64,000 nt of DNA from Roseovarius sp. Pro17 (GCF_035599575.1 NZ_CP141179.1:3819001-3883000), one strand, 5' to 3'; shown: positions 1 through 9,617, counted from the first letter of the stretch. Translations and numbers: made by a program. The notes: generated from the letters alone by a model not told the origin.

Positions 1-1
1 T

Positions 2-2443
2 AACGCCTATCTGGCCCAGGATTCGCTGGCCGACCGGATCGACCGGAACTTGGTGGACGGCACTCTTACCGAGGTGGTCGCGCGCTATCGCAAGGCGATC
101 GACGCGGGCCTGCTGAAAATCATGTCCAAGATGGGGATATCGGTCATCTCGTCCTATCGCGGCGGCCTGAATTTTGAGGCTATCGGTCTCAGCCGGGCGA
201 TGTGCGCCGAATATTTCCCCGGCCTCGTCAGTCGCATCAGTGGCATCGGTGTTAGCGGCATCCAGACCAAGCTGGAAGAGATCCACGACCGCGCCTATAG
301 CGGCCCCGACAACGTCCTGCCCATCGGCGGTTTCTACAAGGCGCGCAAGTCAGGCGAGAGCCACGCATGGGGCGCGCAGACCATGCATATGCTGCAAACC
401 GCCTGCAACACAGCCAGCTTCGATCTGTGGAAGCGATACTCGGCGGCCATGCAATCCACCCCGCCGATCCACCTGCGCGACCTTATGGCGATCAAGCCGA
501 TGGGCAAGGCGATCCCGCTGGACGAGGTCGAAAGCGTTACGGCAATCCGCAGGCGGTTCGTCACGCCCGGCATGTCACTGGGCGCGCTGTCGCCCGAGGC
601 GCACAAAACGCTGAACGTGGCGATGAACCGCATCGGCGCGCGCAGCGATTCTGGCGAGGGCGGCGAGGACCCCGCCCACTTCACGCCCGAACCGAATGGC
701 GACAACCCCTCGGCCAAGATCAAGCAGGTTGCCTCTGGTCGCTTCGGCGTTACCGCCGAATACCTCAACCAATGCGAAGAGTTAGAGATCAAAGTCGCTC
801 AGGGTGCCAAGCCCGGCGAGGGTGGCCAACTGCCCGGCATGAAGGTGACCGAACTTATCGCGCGGCTGCGCCTTTCGACGCCGGGCGTGACGCTGATCTC
901 GCCCCCGCCGCATCATGATATCTATTCGATCGAGGATTTGGCGCAGCTGATCTATGACCTTAAGCAGATCAATCCTATCGCCAAGGTCACGGTAAAGCTG
1001 GTCGCCCAGTCCGGCGTCGGCACGATTGCCGCTGGCGTGGCCAAGGCCAAGGCCGACGTCATCCTGATATCGGGCCATAATGGCGGCACCGGCGCCAGCC
1101 CCGCCACGTCGATCAAATACGCAGGGCTGCCGTGGGAAATGGGCCTGACCGAGGCGCATCAGGTTCTGTCGATGAACAATCTTCGCGATCGCATCACGTT
1201 GCGCACCGATGGCGGTCTGCGCACCGGACGCGACATCGTCATGGCCGCGATGATGGGGGCCGAGGAATACGGCATCGGCACCGCCGCCCTGATCTCGATG
1301 GGCTGCATCATGGTGCGACAGTGCCAGTCTAACACCTGCCCCGTCGGCGTGTGCACGCAAGATGAGGCGCTGCGCGCCAAATTCACCGGCAATGCCGAGA
1401 AGGTCGTGAACCTCATCACCTTCTACGCTCAGGAGGTGCGCGAAATACTGGCCAGCATTGGCGCGCGCTCGCTAGACGAAGTGATAGGGCGCGCTGATCT
1501 GCTGACACAGGTCAGCCGTGGCAGCGCACATCTGGACGATCTGGACCTCAATCCGATGCTGATTACCGTCGCGAGCCACAGTGCGCCACTGAACCGCAAC
1601 CGCGAGAGAAATGCCGTGCCCGACACACTGGACGCCGAGATCGTCCGCGACGCCGCGCGTTTCCTGAATGACGGGGAAAAGATGCAGTTGCACTACGCCG
1701 TGCAAAACACGCACCGGACCGTTGGCACTCGCCTCAGCAGCCATATCGTGCGCAAGTTCGGGATGCGTAACAGCCTGCAACCCGACCACTTGACGGTCAA
1801 GCTGTCAGGAAGTGCGGGCCAGTCCTTGGGCGCCTTCGCCGCGCCGGGGCTGAAGCTGGAAGTGTCTGGCGATGCCAATGATTACGTCGGCAAGGGTCTG
1901 TCGGGCGGCATCATCGTCGTGCGCCCGCCCATGTCCAGCCCCCTGGACGCCAGCCAAAATACGATCATCGGCAACACGGTGCTATACGGTGCGACCGCTG
2001 GCTATCTCTTTGCGGCCGGGCGCGCGGGCGAGCGGTTCGCCGTGCGCAATTCGGGCGCGCAAGTCGTGGTCGAGGGCTGTGGCAGCAATGGATGCGAATA
2101 CATGACCGGCGGCGTCGCCGTGATACTGGGCCGCATCGGCGCGAATTTCGGTGCAGGCATGACGGGCGGTATGGCCTATCTTTATGATCCTGAGGGCCGA
2201 GCGGCCCCCCTGATGAACCGCGAGACGATTGTGACCAGCGCAGTCGAGCACCCCCACTGGGAGGAGCAGTTGCGCAACCTGATCCAACGCCACGCGGATG
2301 AGACGGGCAGTCGCAAGGCACTGGATATCCTACAGCATTGGGACGTTGAAAGGGCACATTTCCTGCAAATCTGCCCGCGCGAGATGTTGGACAAACTGCC
2401 CCACCCGCTGAGCGATCAGCAAGTGGCGATGCCTGCCGAATAG
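2..2443 (+). CDS. gltB: Glutamate synthase large subunit, C-terminal part (5' truncated by window)
   Basis: The frame is open from base 2 to the stop at 2443, about 813 residues, so the N-terminal glutaminase domain lies upstream. The visible part holds the FMN/2-oxoglutarate barrel (GALSPEAH, then SGEGGEDPAHF and KPGEGGQLPG) and the 3Fe-4S cysteines in CIMVRQCQSNTCPVGVC (C-x5-C-x4-C, near base 1305-1355). It ends with the glycine-rich beta-helix domain (GKGLSGGIIVV, GGVAVILG). In the known family it makes two glutamates from glutamine plus 2-oxoglutarate in the cytoplasm, with the small subunit GltD. GltD is not seen downstream, where a terminator follows at once. Family assignment is secure. 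Confidence 0.97.
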   Translation, partial: NAYLAQDSLADRIDRNLVDGTLTEVVARYRKAIDAGLLKIMSKMGISVISSYRGGLNFEAIGLSRAMCAEYFPGLVSRISGIGVSGIQTKLEEIHDRAYSGPDNVLPIGGFYKARKSGESHAWGAQTMHMLQTACNTASFDLWKRYSAAMQSTPPIHLRDLMAIKPMGKAIPLDEVESVTAIRRRFVTPGMSLGALSPEAHKTLNVAMNRIGARSDSGEGGEDPAHFTPEPNGDNPSAKIKQVASGRFGVTAEYLNQCEELEIKVAQGAKPGEGGQLPGMKVTELIARLRLSTPGVTLISPPPHHDIYSIEDLAQLIYDLKQINPIAKVTVKLVAQSGVGTIAAGVAKAKADVILISGHNGGTGASPATSIKYAGLPWEMGLTEAHQVLSMNNLRDRITLRTDGGLRTGRDIVMAAMMGAEEYGIGTAALISMGCIMVRQCQSNTCPVGVCTQDEALRAKFTGNAEKVVNLITFYAQEVREILASIGARSLDEVIGRADLLTQVSRGSAHLDDLDLNPMLITVASHSAPLNRNRERNAVPDTLDAEIVRDAARFLNDGEKMQLHYAVQNTHRTVGTRLSSHIVRKFGMRNSLQPDHLTVKLSGSAGQSLGAFAAPGLKLEVSGDANDYVGKGLSGGIIVVRPPMSSPLDASQNTIIGNTVLYGATAGYLFAAGRAGERFAVRNSGAQVVVEGCGSNGCEYMTGGVAVILGRIGANFGAGMTGGMAYLYDPEGRAAPLMNRETIVTSAVEHPHWEEQLRNLIQRHADETGSRKALDILQHWDVERAHFLQICPREMLDKLPHPLSDQQVAMPAE

Positions 2444-2461
2444 GGTGTATTCCAAGGAAAA

Positions 2462-2498
2462 AACCCCGGACGCTGCGTCGGCATCCGGGGTTCTTTTT
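2462..2498. terminator. Bidirectional intrinsic terminator between gltB and the Fe-ADH gene
   Basis: A perfect 9-bp stem (AACCCCGGA at 2462-2470 pairing with TCCGGGGTT at 2484-2492) is followed by CTTTTT on the plus strand. On the minus strand it is followed by TTTTTT. It lies between the convergent ends of gltB and the alcohol dehydrogenase gene, so it can serve both. Confidence 0.85.
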
Positions 2499-2522
2499 GA
2501 GTATTTTTGGAACAATGAAAGC
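2497..2522 (+). repeat. TTGAGTATTT repeat element, copy 1
   Basis: It begins TTGAGTATTTTTGGAAC and continues with AATGAAAGC. It abuts the terminator and the stop codon of the facing gene. Matching copies occur at 30825-30887 (two, inverted) and 55464-55489, and a diverged one at 5081-5105. Confidence 0.6.
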
Positions 2523-3668
2523 CTAGATGCTCGCCTCATACAGCGCGCGAAGGTTTTCCCTGGTCAGCTTGACAGGATTGCCTCCACAACTGGGATCCTT
2601 GACCGCCTCGCTCACCAGTTCGTCAATGCGGGCGGCGTCGACGCCCATGTCGCTCAGCTTGCGGGGGATGCCCAGCGCGTCGTTAAACTCCTGCACGAAG
2701 CTGCAAAAGCCGTCAAAGCCGCCCTCGATATCGAGGTAAGCGGCGGCAGTGCGAAAGCGATCCTTGATCTGGGGCGCGTTCAGTTTCAGCACGGCAGGCA
2801 TGCAAACAGCGTTGGTCGTGCCATGATGCGTGCCGAAAACCGCGCCGACCGGATGGCTCATCGCGTGGATCGCGCCAAGGCCTTTCTGGAACGCGGTCGC
2901 GCCCATCATCGCGGCGCTCATCATATGCGCGCGCGCCTCCAGATTATTGCCGTCCGCATAGGCGCGGGGGAGGTAATCCTTGACCAGACGCATCCCTTCC
3001 AGCGCCATGCCTTGGCTCATCGGGTGGTAATGCGGGCTGCTGAACGCCTCGACGCAATGCGCAAAGGCGTCAAGGCCAGTGCCTGCGGTGATGAACTTTG
3101 GCATCCCGGTGGTTAGTTCGGGATCGCATATGACGACCTCGGGCATCACCTTGGGGTGAAAAATAATCTTTTTCACGTGCGTTTTAGAGTTGGTGATGAC
3201 GCTGGCGCGCCCCACTTCCGAGCCGGTTCCGGCGGTCGTCGGCACTGCTATAATCGGCGCGATGGCATCGCCGTCGGCGCGCGTCCACCAGTCGTCGACA
3301 TCCTCATAGTCCCAGACGGGACGCGTCTGACCGGCCATAAAGGCGACCATTTTGCCAAGGTCCAGCCCTGAGCCGCCGCCAAAGGCGATCACGCCGTCAT
3401 GGCCACCTGCCTTGTAGGCAGCGACGCCTGCATCCAGATTCTTCTCGTTCGGATTGGGATCGACTTCGCTAAAAATGCCGCGGCCCAGCCCTGCGCCCTC
3501 CATGATGTCCAGCACCTGCGCGGTGATCGGCAGATCTGCCAGCCCCTTGTCTGTAACCAGCAGGGGGCGCTTGATATTGGCCTGCTTGCAAGCGTCAGGC
3601 AGTTCGGCAATGCGGCCAGCGCCGAATTTGACAGAGGTTGGGTAGGACCAGTTTCCGGTCAGGTTCAT
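2523..3668 (-). CDS. Iron-containing (group III) alcohol dehydrogenase
   Basis: A 381-residue protein. The NAD-binding half carries FGGGSGLDLGK. The metal half carries GLDAFAHCVEAF and AIHAMSHPVGAVFGTHHG, whose His residues are the usual Fe/Zn ligands with an upstream Asp. The start is the ATG at 3668. It overlaps the stop of the upstream aldehyde dehydrogenase by ATGA, which implies translational coupling, and an AAGGTG ribosome site precedes it. The enzyme interconverts a primary alcohol and an aldehyde with NAD(P)H in the cytosol. Next to an aldehyde dehydrogenase and a glutamine-synthetase-like ligase, it probably oxidises a hydroxyl group of a (possibly gamma-glutamylated) amino alcohol. 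The substrate is inference. Confidence 0.9.
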   Translation of the reverse strand: MNLTGNWSYPTSVKFGAGRIAELPDACKQANIKRPLLVTDKGLADLPITAQVLDIMEGAGLGRGIFSEVDPNPNEKNLDAGVAAYKAGGHDGVIAFGGGSGLDLGKMVAFMAGQTRPVWDYEDVDDWWTRADGDAIAPIIAVPTTAGTGSEVGRASVITNSKTHVKKIIFHPKVMPEVVICDPELTTGMPKFITAGTGLDAFAHCVEAFSSPHYHPMSQGMALEGMRLVKDYLPRAYADGNNLEARAHMMSAAMMGATAFQKGLGAIHAMSHPVGAVFGTHHGTTNAVCMPAVLKLNAPQIKDRFRTAAAYLDIEGGFDGFCSFVQEFNDALGIPRKLSDMGVDAARIDELVSEAVKDPSCGGNPVKLTRENLRALYEASI

Positions 3669-5047
3669 TTTGTCACCTTTTTGAGATGGTAGGATTTGGG
3701 GCGTGTCAGATTGTGATAGCCGATGACCGACAGCCCGCCGCCCTTGCCGGTATCCTTGCAGCCTGTCCAGCACAGACCGGGATCAAGGTAGTCGGCCCGG
3801 TTCATGAACACGGTACCCGTCTCAATCCGCTCGCCAACAGCCTGCGCGCGGTCCAGATCGGCGGTCCAGAGACTGGCGGTCAGGCCGAAATTACTGTCGT
3901 TCATCAGCTCGATTGCCTCGTCGTCCGATGACACCTTCATGATGCCAACTACGGGGCCAAAGCTTTCGTCGCGCATCACGCGCATGTCATGCGTTACGTT
4001 CGTCAGGATCTGGGGCGTGAGATAAGCGCCGCCATCGTCGGCGGCCATCGTTTCGATATGCGCGGTCGCGCCCGCCTTCACGGCCTCGTCGATCTGGTTG
4101 CGCACTTCTTTGGCAAAGCGGAGATGCGCCATCGGGCCGATGGTGGTGGAGGGGTCCAGAGGATCGCCCAGACTATAGCCCTGAACGATCTTCACCGCCT
4201 TCTCGACAAAGGCGTCGTAGAGGCTTTCGTGCACATAGATCCGTTCGATCCCGCAGCAGCATTGGCCCGAGTTGAACATGGCCCCATCGATCAGCGTATC
4301 GACGGCGGCATCAAGGTCAGCGTCGTCCATGACGTAACCTGGATCCTTACCGCCGAGCTCTGTGGTAACGGGCGTAAATGTGCCGGCCGCCGCGCTCTCC
4401 ATCGCGCGTCCGCCACCGACCGAGCCCGTGAAGTTCACGAAATCCACCGCGCGATCCGCGATCAGCTGTGACGTGGTGTCGTGGCCGAGAAACACGTTCT
4501 GAAACACGTCCTCCGGCACACCAGCCGCATGGAATGCCTGCGCCATCCGCTCGCCCACCAGCAGTGTCTGTGTGGCATGTTTCAGCAGCACGGTATTCCC
4601 TGCAATCAGCGCAGGCGCGACCGTGTTGATCGCGGTCATGTAGGGGTAATTCCACGGCGCGACGACCAGAACGACACCATGTGGCAGCCGTTTGATGTAG
4701 CGCTTGAACGTCGCATCTTCGCCCACTTCGATATCGGCCAGCGCCTCGCCAGCGATCTTTGCCATGTGCGACGCGCGCTCGTCAAAGCCGCCGAATTCGC
4801 CGCCATAGCGCACTGGCCGTCCCATCATGAGGGCCAACTCGGGCACCACCTCGTCGTTCATTGCACCCACGGCGGCGACCCCGGCCATGACCAGGCGGAT
4901 ACGCTCGTCCAGGGGCCGGGCCGCCCAGTTTACTTGCGCTATCCGCGCCCGATGCGCAGCCGCGCGCGCGCCGTCGATATCCAGCGTCTCGCGCGTGGCG
5001 AAAACCGATCCGTCGATCGGCGAAATGCAGGTCAGTGTCTTGCTCAT
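3665..5047 (-). CDS. NAD(P)-dependent aldehyde dehydrogenase
   Basis: A 460-residue aldehyde dehydrogenase superfamily member. APWNYPY near residue 130 shapes the coenzyme site. TELGGKDP gives the general base Glu230. FNSGQCC gives the catalytic Cys264 in the usual F-x-N-x-G-Q-x-C frame. It follows the glutamine-synthetase-like gene by 104 bp and overlaps the Fe-ADH gene by 4 bp, so alcohol to aldehyde to acid oxidation can be done by the pair. The length is slightly short of the usual 480-500 residues, as in succinate-semialdehyde-type subfamilies. The true substrate cannot be read from the sequence. Confidence 0.93.
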   Translation of the reverse strand: MSKTLTCISPIDGSVFATRETLDIDGARAAAHRARIAQVNWAARPLDERIRLVMAGVAAVGAMNDEVVPELALMMGRPVRYGGEFGGFDERASHMAKIAGEALADIEVGEDATFKRYIKRLPHGVVLVVAPWNYPYMTAINTVAPALIAGNTVLLKHATQTLLVGERMAQAFHAAGVPEDVFQNVFLGHDTTSQLIADRAVDFVNFTGSVGGGRAMESAAAGTFTPVTTELGGKDPGYVMDDADLDAAVDTLIDGAMFNSGQCCCGIERIYVHESLYDAFVEKAVKIVQGYSLGDPLDPSTTIGPMAHLRFAKEVRNQIDEAVKAGATAHIETMAADDGGAYLTPQILTNVTHDMRVMRDESFGPVVGIMKVSSDDEAIELMNDSNFGLTASLWTADLDRAQAVGERIETGTVFMNRADYLDPGLCWTGCKDTGKGGGLSVIGYHNLTRPKSYHLKKVTK

Positions 5048-5080
5048 TCCAAACCTATCCAGTCATTCACAAAGGCCAAT

Positions 5081-5105
5081 GCATCTTGTGGCCTCAAATA
5101 CCCCC
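5081..5105 (-). repeat. Diverged TTGAGTATTT-type repeat copy
   Basis: Read on the minus strand the element starts GGGGGTATTTGAGG and goes on to CCACAAGATGC. It resembles the window's TTGAGTATTT elements in having a GTATTT core followed at similar distance by CAA-ATG. It lies in the 104-bp gap between the ligase gene and the aldehyde dehydrogenase gene. Similarity is partial. Confidence 0.3.
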
Positions 5106-5151
5106 GTTGGAGCCTCCGGCGCTCACAGTCGGTGTAGTCACCCGCCCTAGC

Positions 5152-6522
5152 CTAGCACCGCTCGAATCCGCGCGCGATTTCGTAATCTGTAACGGCGGCC
5201 TCGAAATCCTCGATTTCGACTTCGGCGGCGCGGGCGTAGTGGTCGACCACGTCATCCCCCAGCGCCGCGCGCAACATGTCCGAACTCTTTAGCGATACAA
5301 AGGCGTCGCGCAAGTTTGTCGGGATCATACCCTCGTCGCCCGAATAGGCGTCGCCCTTGAACGGTGGGGCCAATTTCAGCCCCTCTTCGATCCCGGCGAT
5401 TCCGGCGGCCAGCTGCACGGCCATGGCGAGGTAGGGGTTGATATCCGATCCGCCAACGCGGCATTCGACGCGAACCGCCTTGGTGCTTGCACCGCAAAGG
5501 CGGAACCCGGCGGTGCGGTTGTCGACCGACCAAATGGTGCGCGTGGGGGCAAATGTGCCTTTGACGAACCGCTTGTAGCTGTTGATGTAGGGCGCGAGGA
5601 AATAGGTGTAGTCGGGCGCGTATTTCAGCATTCCGGCCATGTAGGTCTTCATCATATCGGACATGCCCAAACCATCGCTCTTGTCGAAGAAGACGTTTTC
5701 GCCGTCCTTCCACAGCGATTGATGCACATGCGACGAGCTGCCGGTGCGGTCGGGGCTCCATTTTGGCAAGAAGCTGACGGCGTGACCCTGTTGCCAAGCG
5801 ATCTCTTTCGTCGCGTGCTTGGCGATGGTGTGATAATCCGCCGTATCCAGCGCGGCGGCGTATTTGATATTCAGCTCTTCCTGACCGGCCTCGGCCTCGC
5901 CCTTGGTGCACTCAATTGGCAGGCCTGCATCCCACAGATGATTGCGAAGGGGGCGCATCACGTGTTCTTCCTTGGTGGTCTGGAAGATGTTGTAATCCTC
6001 ATTATAGCCGGAAATCGGCGCTAGGTCGCGAAAGCCGCCCTTGCGGATCTCGTCAAAGCTTTTCTCAAAGAGAAAGAACTCCAGCTCGGTCGCCATCATG
6101 GCGGTGAACCCCATTTTCTCCAGCCGGGCCAGTTGCTTTTTCAGCACGGCGCGGGGCGAGTGTGGGACCGGCTCATGCGTGTCGTGATCCAGCACGTCGC
6201 ACAGGATCATGACGGTCCCCTCCAGCCACGGCACGGGGCGCAGCGTGTCCAGATCGGGCTGCATGACATAATCGCCATATCCGGTTTCCCAGCCGGTGCT
6301 GGCGTAGCCTTCGGGTGTGGCCATCTCCAGATCGGTGGCCAGCAGGTAGTTGCAGCAATGCGTTTCCTTGTAGGCACCATTCACGAAATGCTTGGCGTGA
6401 AACCGTTTGCCCATAAGGCGCCCCTGCATGTCGACAAGGCAGACGAGAACGGTGTCGATCGTGCCGTCCTTTACCTGTTTTTTCAGATCATCAAAGGTCA
6501 GGGCAGGGGTCTGGGCAGGCAT
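5152..6522 (-). CDS. Glutamine synthetase-family ligase (probable gamma-glutamyl-amine synthetase)
   Basis: A 456-residue protein with the GS beta-grasp (DMQGRLMGKR, residues 31-40) and catalytic domain. Metal and ATP residues are visible: ATELEFFLF (146-152), GEAEAGQEELN (209-219), SSHVHQS (263-269) and the RVECRVGGSDINPY block (351-364). It lacks the adenylylation-loop tyrosine region of housekeeping GlnA and resembles the PuuA/IpuC/GlnA4-like group, which ligates glutamate to amines at the cost of ATP. I chose the ATG at 6522 because GAGGTG sits 7 bases upstream. An alternative ATG lies 21 bases earlier. Genes for import and for alcohol and aldehyde oxidation flank it, which supports a catabolic gamma-glutamylation role. 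The amine is unknown. Confidence 0.88.
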   Translation of the reverse strand: MPAQTPALTFDDLKKQVKDGTIDTVLVCLVDMQGRLMGKRFHAKHFVNGAYKETHCCNYLLATDLEMATPEGYASTGWETGYGDYVMQPDLDTLRPVPWLEGTVMILCDVLDHDTHEPVPHSPRAVLKKQLARLEKMGFTAMMATELEFFLFEKSFDEIRKGGFRDLAPISGYNEDYNIFQTTKEEHVMRPLRNHLWDAGLPIECTKGEAEAGQEELNIKYAAALDTADYHTIAKHATKEIAWQQGHAVSFLPKWSPDRTGSSSHVHQSLWKDGENVFFDKSDGLGMSDMMKTYMAGMLKYAPDYTYFLAPYINSYKRFVKGTFAPTRTIWSVDNRTAGFRLCGASTKAVRVECRVGGSDINPYLAMAVQLAAGIAGIEEGLKLAPPFKGDAYSGDEGMIPTNLRDAFVSLKSSDMLRAALGDDVVDHYARAAEVEIEDFEAAVTDYEIARGFERC

Positions 6523-6604
6523 GATGCACCTCAAGGAAAGCATGTTGTGAACGGGACGCGCCCCGGCGATGTGCCGGGGCCTCCCAATTTTTTTTTATGA
6601 CGGA

Positions 6605-7645
6605 TCAGCCGTTGGTGTAGGGAGGTCCGGCCTTGCTGATCACGTCGTTATAGTCGCGGAAGATCTTGACGACCTTCTGGTGCACTTCGCCTTCTTCTGC
6701 GATCTCGTCCCAGAAGGTGACGGCAGCCTCTTCGACGGCCTTCCATTCGTTTTGCGGGATGGTGCGCAGCTGCAGCTTGTCGCCTTGGGCGCGCAGGCGC
6801 GCCTCGCCGCCCCAGTACCACTGGTTGCGGTAGGTATGGCTGGCCTCGATACCGGCCATGACGATCTGCTTCAGATGCTCAGGCAGGTCGGCCCAGCGCT
6901 GCGGATTGACAAAGAACGACCCGATCCACGCGCCCGAGATGTTGTTGGTCAGGAAGTAATCCGTGACGTCCGCCCAGCCGACCGTGTAATCCTCGGTGAT
7001 GCCCGACCATGCCATGCCGTCCAACTCGCCGGTTTGCACCGCCACCTCGGCATCCTCGTAGGGGATGCTGACCGGCACGACGCCGAACTGCGCCAGGAAC
7101 CGCCCCGCTGTGGGGAATGTGTATAGCTTCAGCCCGTCCAGATCCTCAAGCGACGTGATTTCGCGGGTGGTGTTGAAGTTGCAGGGGTCTTGGCCCGCAG
7201 CCGACAGCCACGTGACGCCAACCTTTTCGTATTCCTCGCGCCAGATATCGGCGAGGCCGTATTGGTTGAACAGGACTGGCACGTCGAGGATATGCTTGGT
7301 CGCCAACGGAAAGTACCCGCCAAACCGTTGCAGCGGCGTGGGCGAGGCCATGGAATCGTCGTCCGAATGGACCGCGTCAATGGTGCCGCGCTGAAGCGCC
7401 TGAAACAGCTCTCCGGTAGGGACGATCTGATCGGCGTAATAAAGTTCGATCTCCATCTCGCCGTTGGCGGCATTGTTGATGTAGTCGATGGCGGGTTTCG
7501 TCACCTCTTCGCCCAGCGCTGCGCCGGCGTAGGTCTGGAAACGCCACTTGATCGGCGCTTGCGCGCGGACGATTGCGGGCGCGCCCAGCGCGGTGGCCGC
7601 TGTGCCGATACCGGCGGAGGCCAGGAATTTTCTGCGTGTGGTCAT
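6605..7645 (-). CDS. dctP: TRAP transporter substrate-binding protein, DctP family
   Basis: A 346-residue periplasmic receptor. The N-terminus TTRRKFLASAG followed by a hydrophobic stretch and APAIVRAQA looks like a Tat signal peptide. The mature part shows DctP features (WRFQTYAGAALGEE, QRGTIDAVHSD, VAVQTGELDGM). Two ATGs have good ribosome sites: 7645 (AAGGAG, 7-base spacing) and 7669 (AAGGAG, 6-base spacing). I use 7645 because it puts the RR motif nearest the N-terminus. It lies downstream of dctQ and dctM in the same operon. It delivers an unknown organic solute to the DctQM importer. Confidence 0.93.
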   Translation of the reverse strand: MTTRRKFLASAGIGTAATALGAPAIVRAQAPIKWRFQTYAGAALGEEVTKPAIDYINNAANGEMEIELYYADQIVPTGELFQALQRGTIDAVHSDDDSMASPTPLQRFGGYFPLATKHILDVPVLFNQYGLADIWREEYEKVGVTWLSAAGQDPCNFNTTREITSLEDLDGLKLYTFPTAGRFLAQFGVVPVSIPYEDAEVAVQTGELDGMAWSGITEDYTVGWADVTDYFLTNNISGAWIGSFFVNPQRWADLPEHLKQIVMAGIEASHTYRNQWYWGGEARLRAQGDKLQLRTIPQNEWKAVEEAAVTFWDEIAEEGEVHQKVVKIFRDYNDVISKAGPPYTNG

Positions 7646-7701
7646 CTCTTCTCTCCTTGTTGAGGTCATTATACGCTCCTTTGCGGAGTTCTGGTTGTGG
7701 C

Positions 7702-9021
7702 TCAATTATACACCAGATTGGGCAGCCATAGCGCTATTTCAGGGAATGCCATGACGGCTGCCAATGCCGCCACCATCACCCCAACGAACGGAATGATGGA
7801 GCGATAGATGTCGCGTATCGAAATCTCGGGCGGGGCCATGGCGCGCATCAGGAACAGGTTATAGCCAAAGGGCGGCGTCATGTAGGCGATCTGGCAAGTG
7901 ATCGTATAGAGGATGCCATACCACACCAGATCGAAACCCAGATCACCCACCAGCGGCACGTATAGCGGTGCCACGATGACCAGCATCGCGGTATCGTCCA
8001 GAAACGTGCCCATCACGATAAAGCTGAGCTGCATCAGGATCAGGATGATCCACGGGTCCAGCCCCCATTGCGCGGTGAACAGATCCGAGATCGCCCTGAC
8101 CGCGCCCAGCCCGTCAAAGATCGCGCCGAACCCCAGCGCGGCGAGGATGATCCACATGAACATGCAGCTGATGCCCAGGGTATTGCGCACCGAATTCTCG
8201 AACACTTCGCGCGTCATTCGCCCCTTGAGAACGGCGGCGACAAAGGCGGCCATGGCACCGATCGCGCTGCTCTCGACCAGCGAGGTCCAGCCCTTGACGA
8301 AAGGCACCATCATCACCGCAAAGATGACCAGCGGCAGCACGCCCGCCGACAGCAGGCGCAGCTTTTCGCGGGTCGACACGTTACGCTCTTCTACGGGCAG
8401 GGGCGGGCCCAAGTCCGGCTGCATCCGGCACCGCACATAGATGTAGATGATGAACATCGTTGCCATCATCAGGCCGGGGATTACACCAGCCAGCCATAGC
8501 TGACCCACTGGCTGGCGCGCGATCATCGCGTATAGCACCAGCACCACCGACGGCGGCACGAGGATGCCAAGACTTGATCCCGCCTGAATGACGCCCGTCA
8601 CCATGACCTTGTCGTAACCGCGTTTCAGCAGCTCGGGCAGCGCGATAGTCGCGCCGATGGCCATGCCTGCGACCGACAGTCCGTTCATCGCCGAAATCAG
8701 CACCATCAGGCCGATCGTGCCAATAGCCAGACCACCGCGCACCGGCCCCATCCAGACATGAAACATCTTGTAGAGGTCATCGGCGATGCGCGACTCAGAC
8801 AGCACGTAGCCCATGAAAATGAACATCGGCAGCGTCAGCAGCGGATACCATTTCATCAGCTTCATCGCGGCGGAGAACGGCATGTCGGCGCCACCCGTGC
8901 CCCACAGCAGCATCCCCCCGGCAGCGGCGACAAATCCGATAGCGCCGAACACGCGCTGACCCGTCAGCAACATCAGCATCATCGAGCTGAACATCAGGGT
9001 GGCGATCATTTCGTATGACAT
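7702..9021 (-). CDS. dctM: TRAP transporter large permease, DctM family
   Basis: A 439-residue inner-membrane protein with about a dozen hydrophobic helices. Typical DctM stretches are seen: QRVFGAIGFV near the start, FIFMGYVLSESRIADDLY, GSSLGILVPPSVVLVLYA and GTFLDDTAMLVIVAPL. The start ATG at 9021 overlaps the dctQ stop as TAATG, with GGAG five bases upstream. It is the ion-coupled translocation subunit and works with DctQ and the DctP receptor. Confidence 0.95.
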   Translation of the reverse strand: MSYEMIATLMFSSMMLMLLTGQRVFGAIGFVAAAGGMLLWGTGGADMPFSAAMKLMKWYPLLTLPMFIFMGYVLSESRIADDLYKMFHVWMGPVRGGLAIGTIGLMVLISAMNGLSVAGMAIGATIALPELLKRGYDKVMVTGVIQAGSSLGILVPPSVVLVLYAMIARQPVGQLWLAGVIPGLMMATMFIIYIYVRCRMQPDLGPPLPVEERNVSTREKLRLLSAGVLPLVIFAVMMVPFVKGWTSLVESSAIGAMAAFVAAVLKGRMTREVFENSVRNTLGISCMFMWIILAALGFGAIFDGLGAVRAISDLFTAQWGLDPWIILILMQLSFIVMGTFLDDTAMLVIVAPLYVPLVGDLGFDLVWYGILYTITCQIAYMTPPFGYNLFLMRAMAPPEISIRDIYRSIIPFVGVMVAALAAVMAFPEIALWLPNLVYN

Positions 9022-9617
9022 TAAATCTCCACCCCGCGGATACGGCCAATATCGCGGAAGAATTCAGCGAGCACTTGCAACAGCATCAGCGTGACGCCGA
9101 CGATCATGATGGCCTTGAGGGGCCAGATATAGGGGCGCCACGCCGTCGGGCTGCGCTCCATAAAGCCCATCTTGTCCTTGGCCGCAGACGGGCCTTCGGT
9201 GACGAACGTCGTGAACAGATCCCAGAAGAATACGAACGGCTCGCCGTCAAAATGCCCCAGCGAGTAGGCGGCCGACCCGATAGCGCCATATAGCAGAACG
9301 CCCAGATAGAACATCAGGAACAGGACGGTAAACGCATCCATCCATGCCTTTTGCCGAATAGACCAGTTGCCATAAAATAGGTCCATCCGCACGTTCGATC
9401 CCATCTGGATCGAATAGGGACCACCCAGAACGTAGTAGGCGACCATGATGAACTGCGCCATTTCCAGCGTCCAGAGGGTCGGATCAAAGAAGGTCTTGGA
9501 GACCGACGACCACATAAGCACGCCGATCAGTGCGAATATCAGGTACATCGCAATGCGCCCGATGAAATAGTTCAGCGCGTCGACGCCGTGTACAAAGCCG
9601 CGAATGACCCTAGGCAT
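9021..9617 (-). CDS. dctQ: TRAP transporter small permease, DctQ family
   Basis: A 198-residue membrane protein with four hydrophobic segments. VSKTFFDPTLWTLEMAQF and GGPYSIQMGSNVRMD match the small-subunit pattern. An internal loop after helix three (DLFTTFVTEGPSAAKDKMG) is longer than in minimal DctQ proteins. The start ATG at 9617 lies inside the 3' end of the upstream hydrolase gene (8-bp overlap), with AAGGAG upstream. It forms the membrane complex with DctM. Confidence 0.92.
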   Translation of the reverse strand: MPRVIRGFVHGVDALNYFIGRIAMYLIFALIGVLMWSSVSKTFFDPTLWTLEMAQFIMVAYYVLGGPYSIQMGSNVRMDLFYGNWSIRQKAWMDAFTVLFLMFYLGVLLYGAIGSAAYSLGHFDGEPFVFFWDLFTTFVTEGPSAAKDKMGFMERSPTAWRPYIWPLKAIMIVGVTLMLLQVLAEFFRDIGRIRGVEI

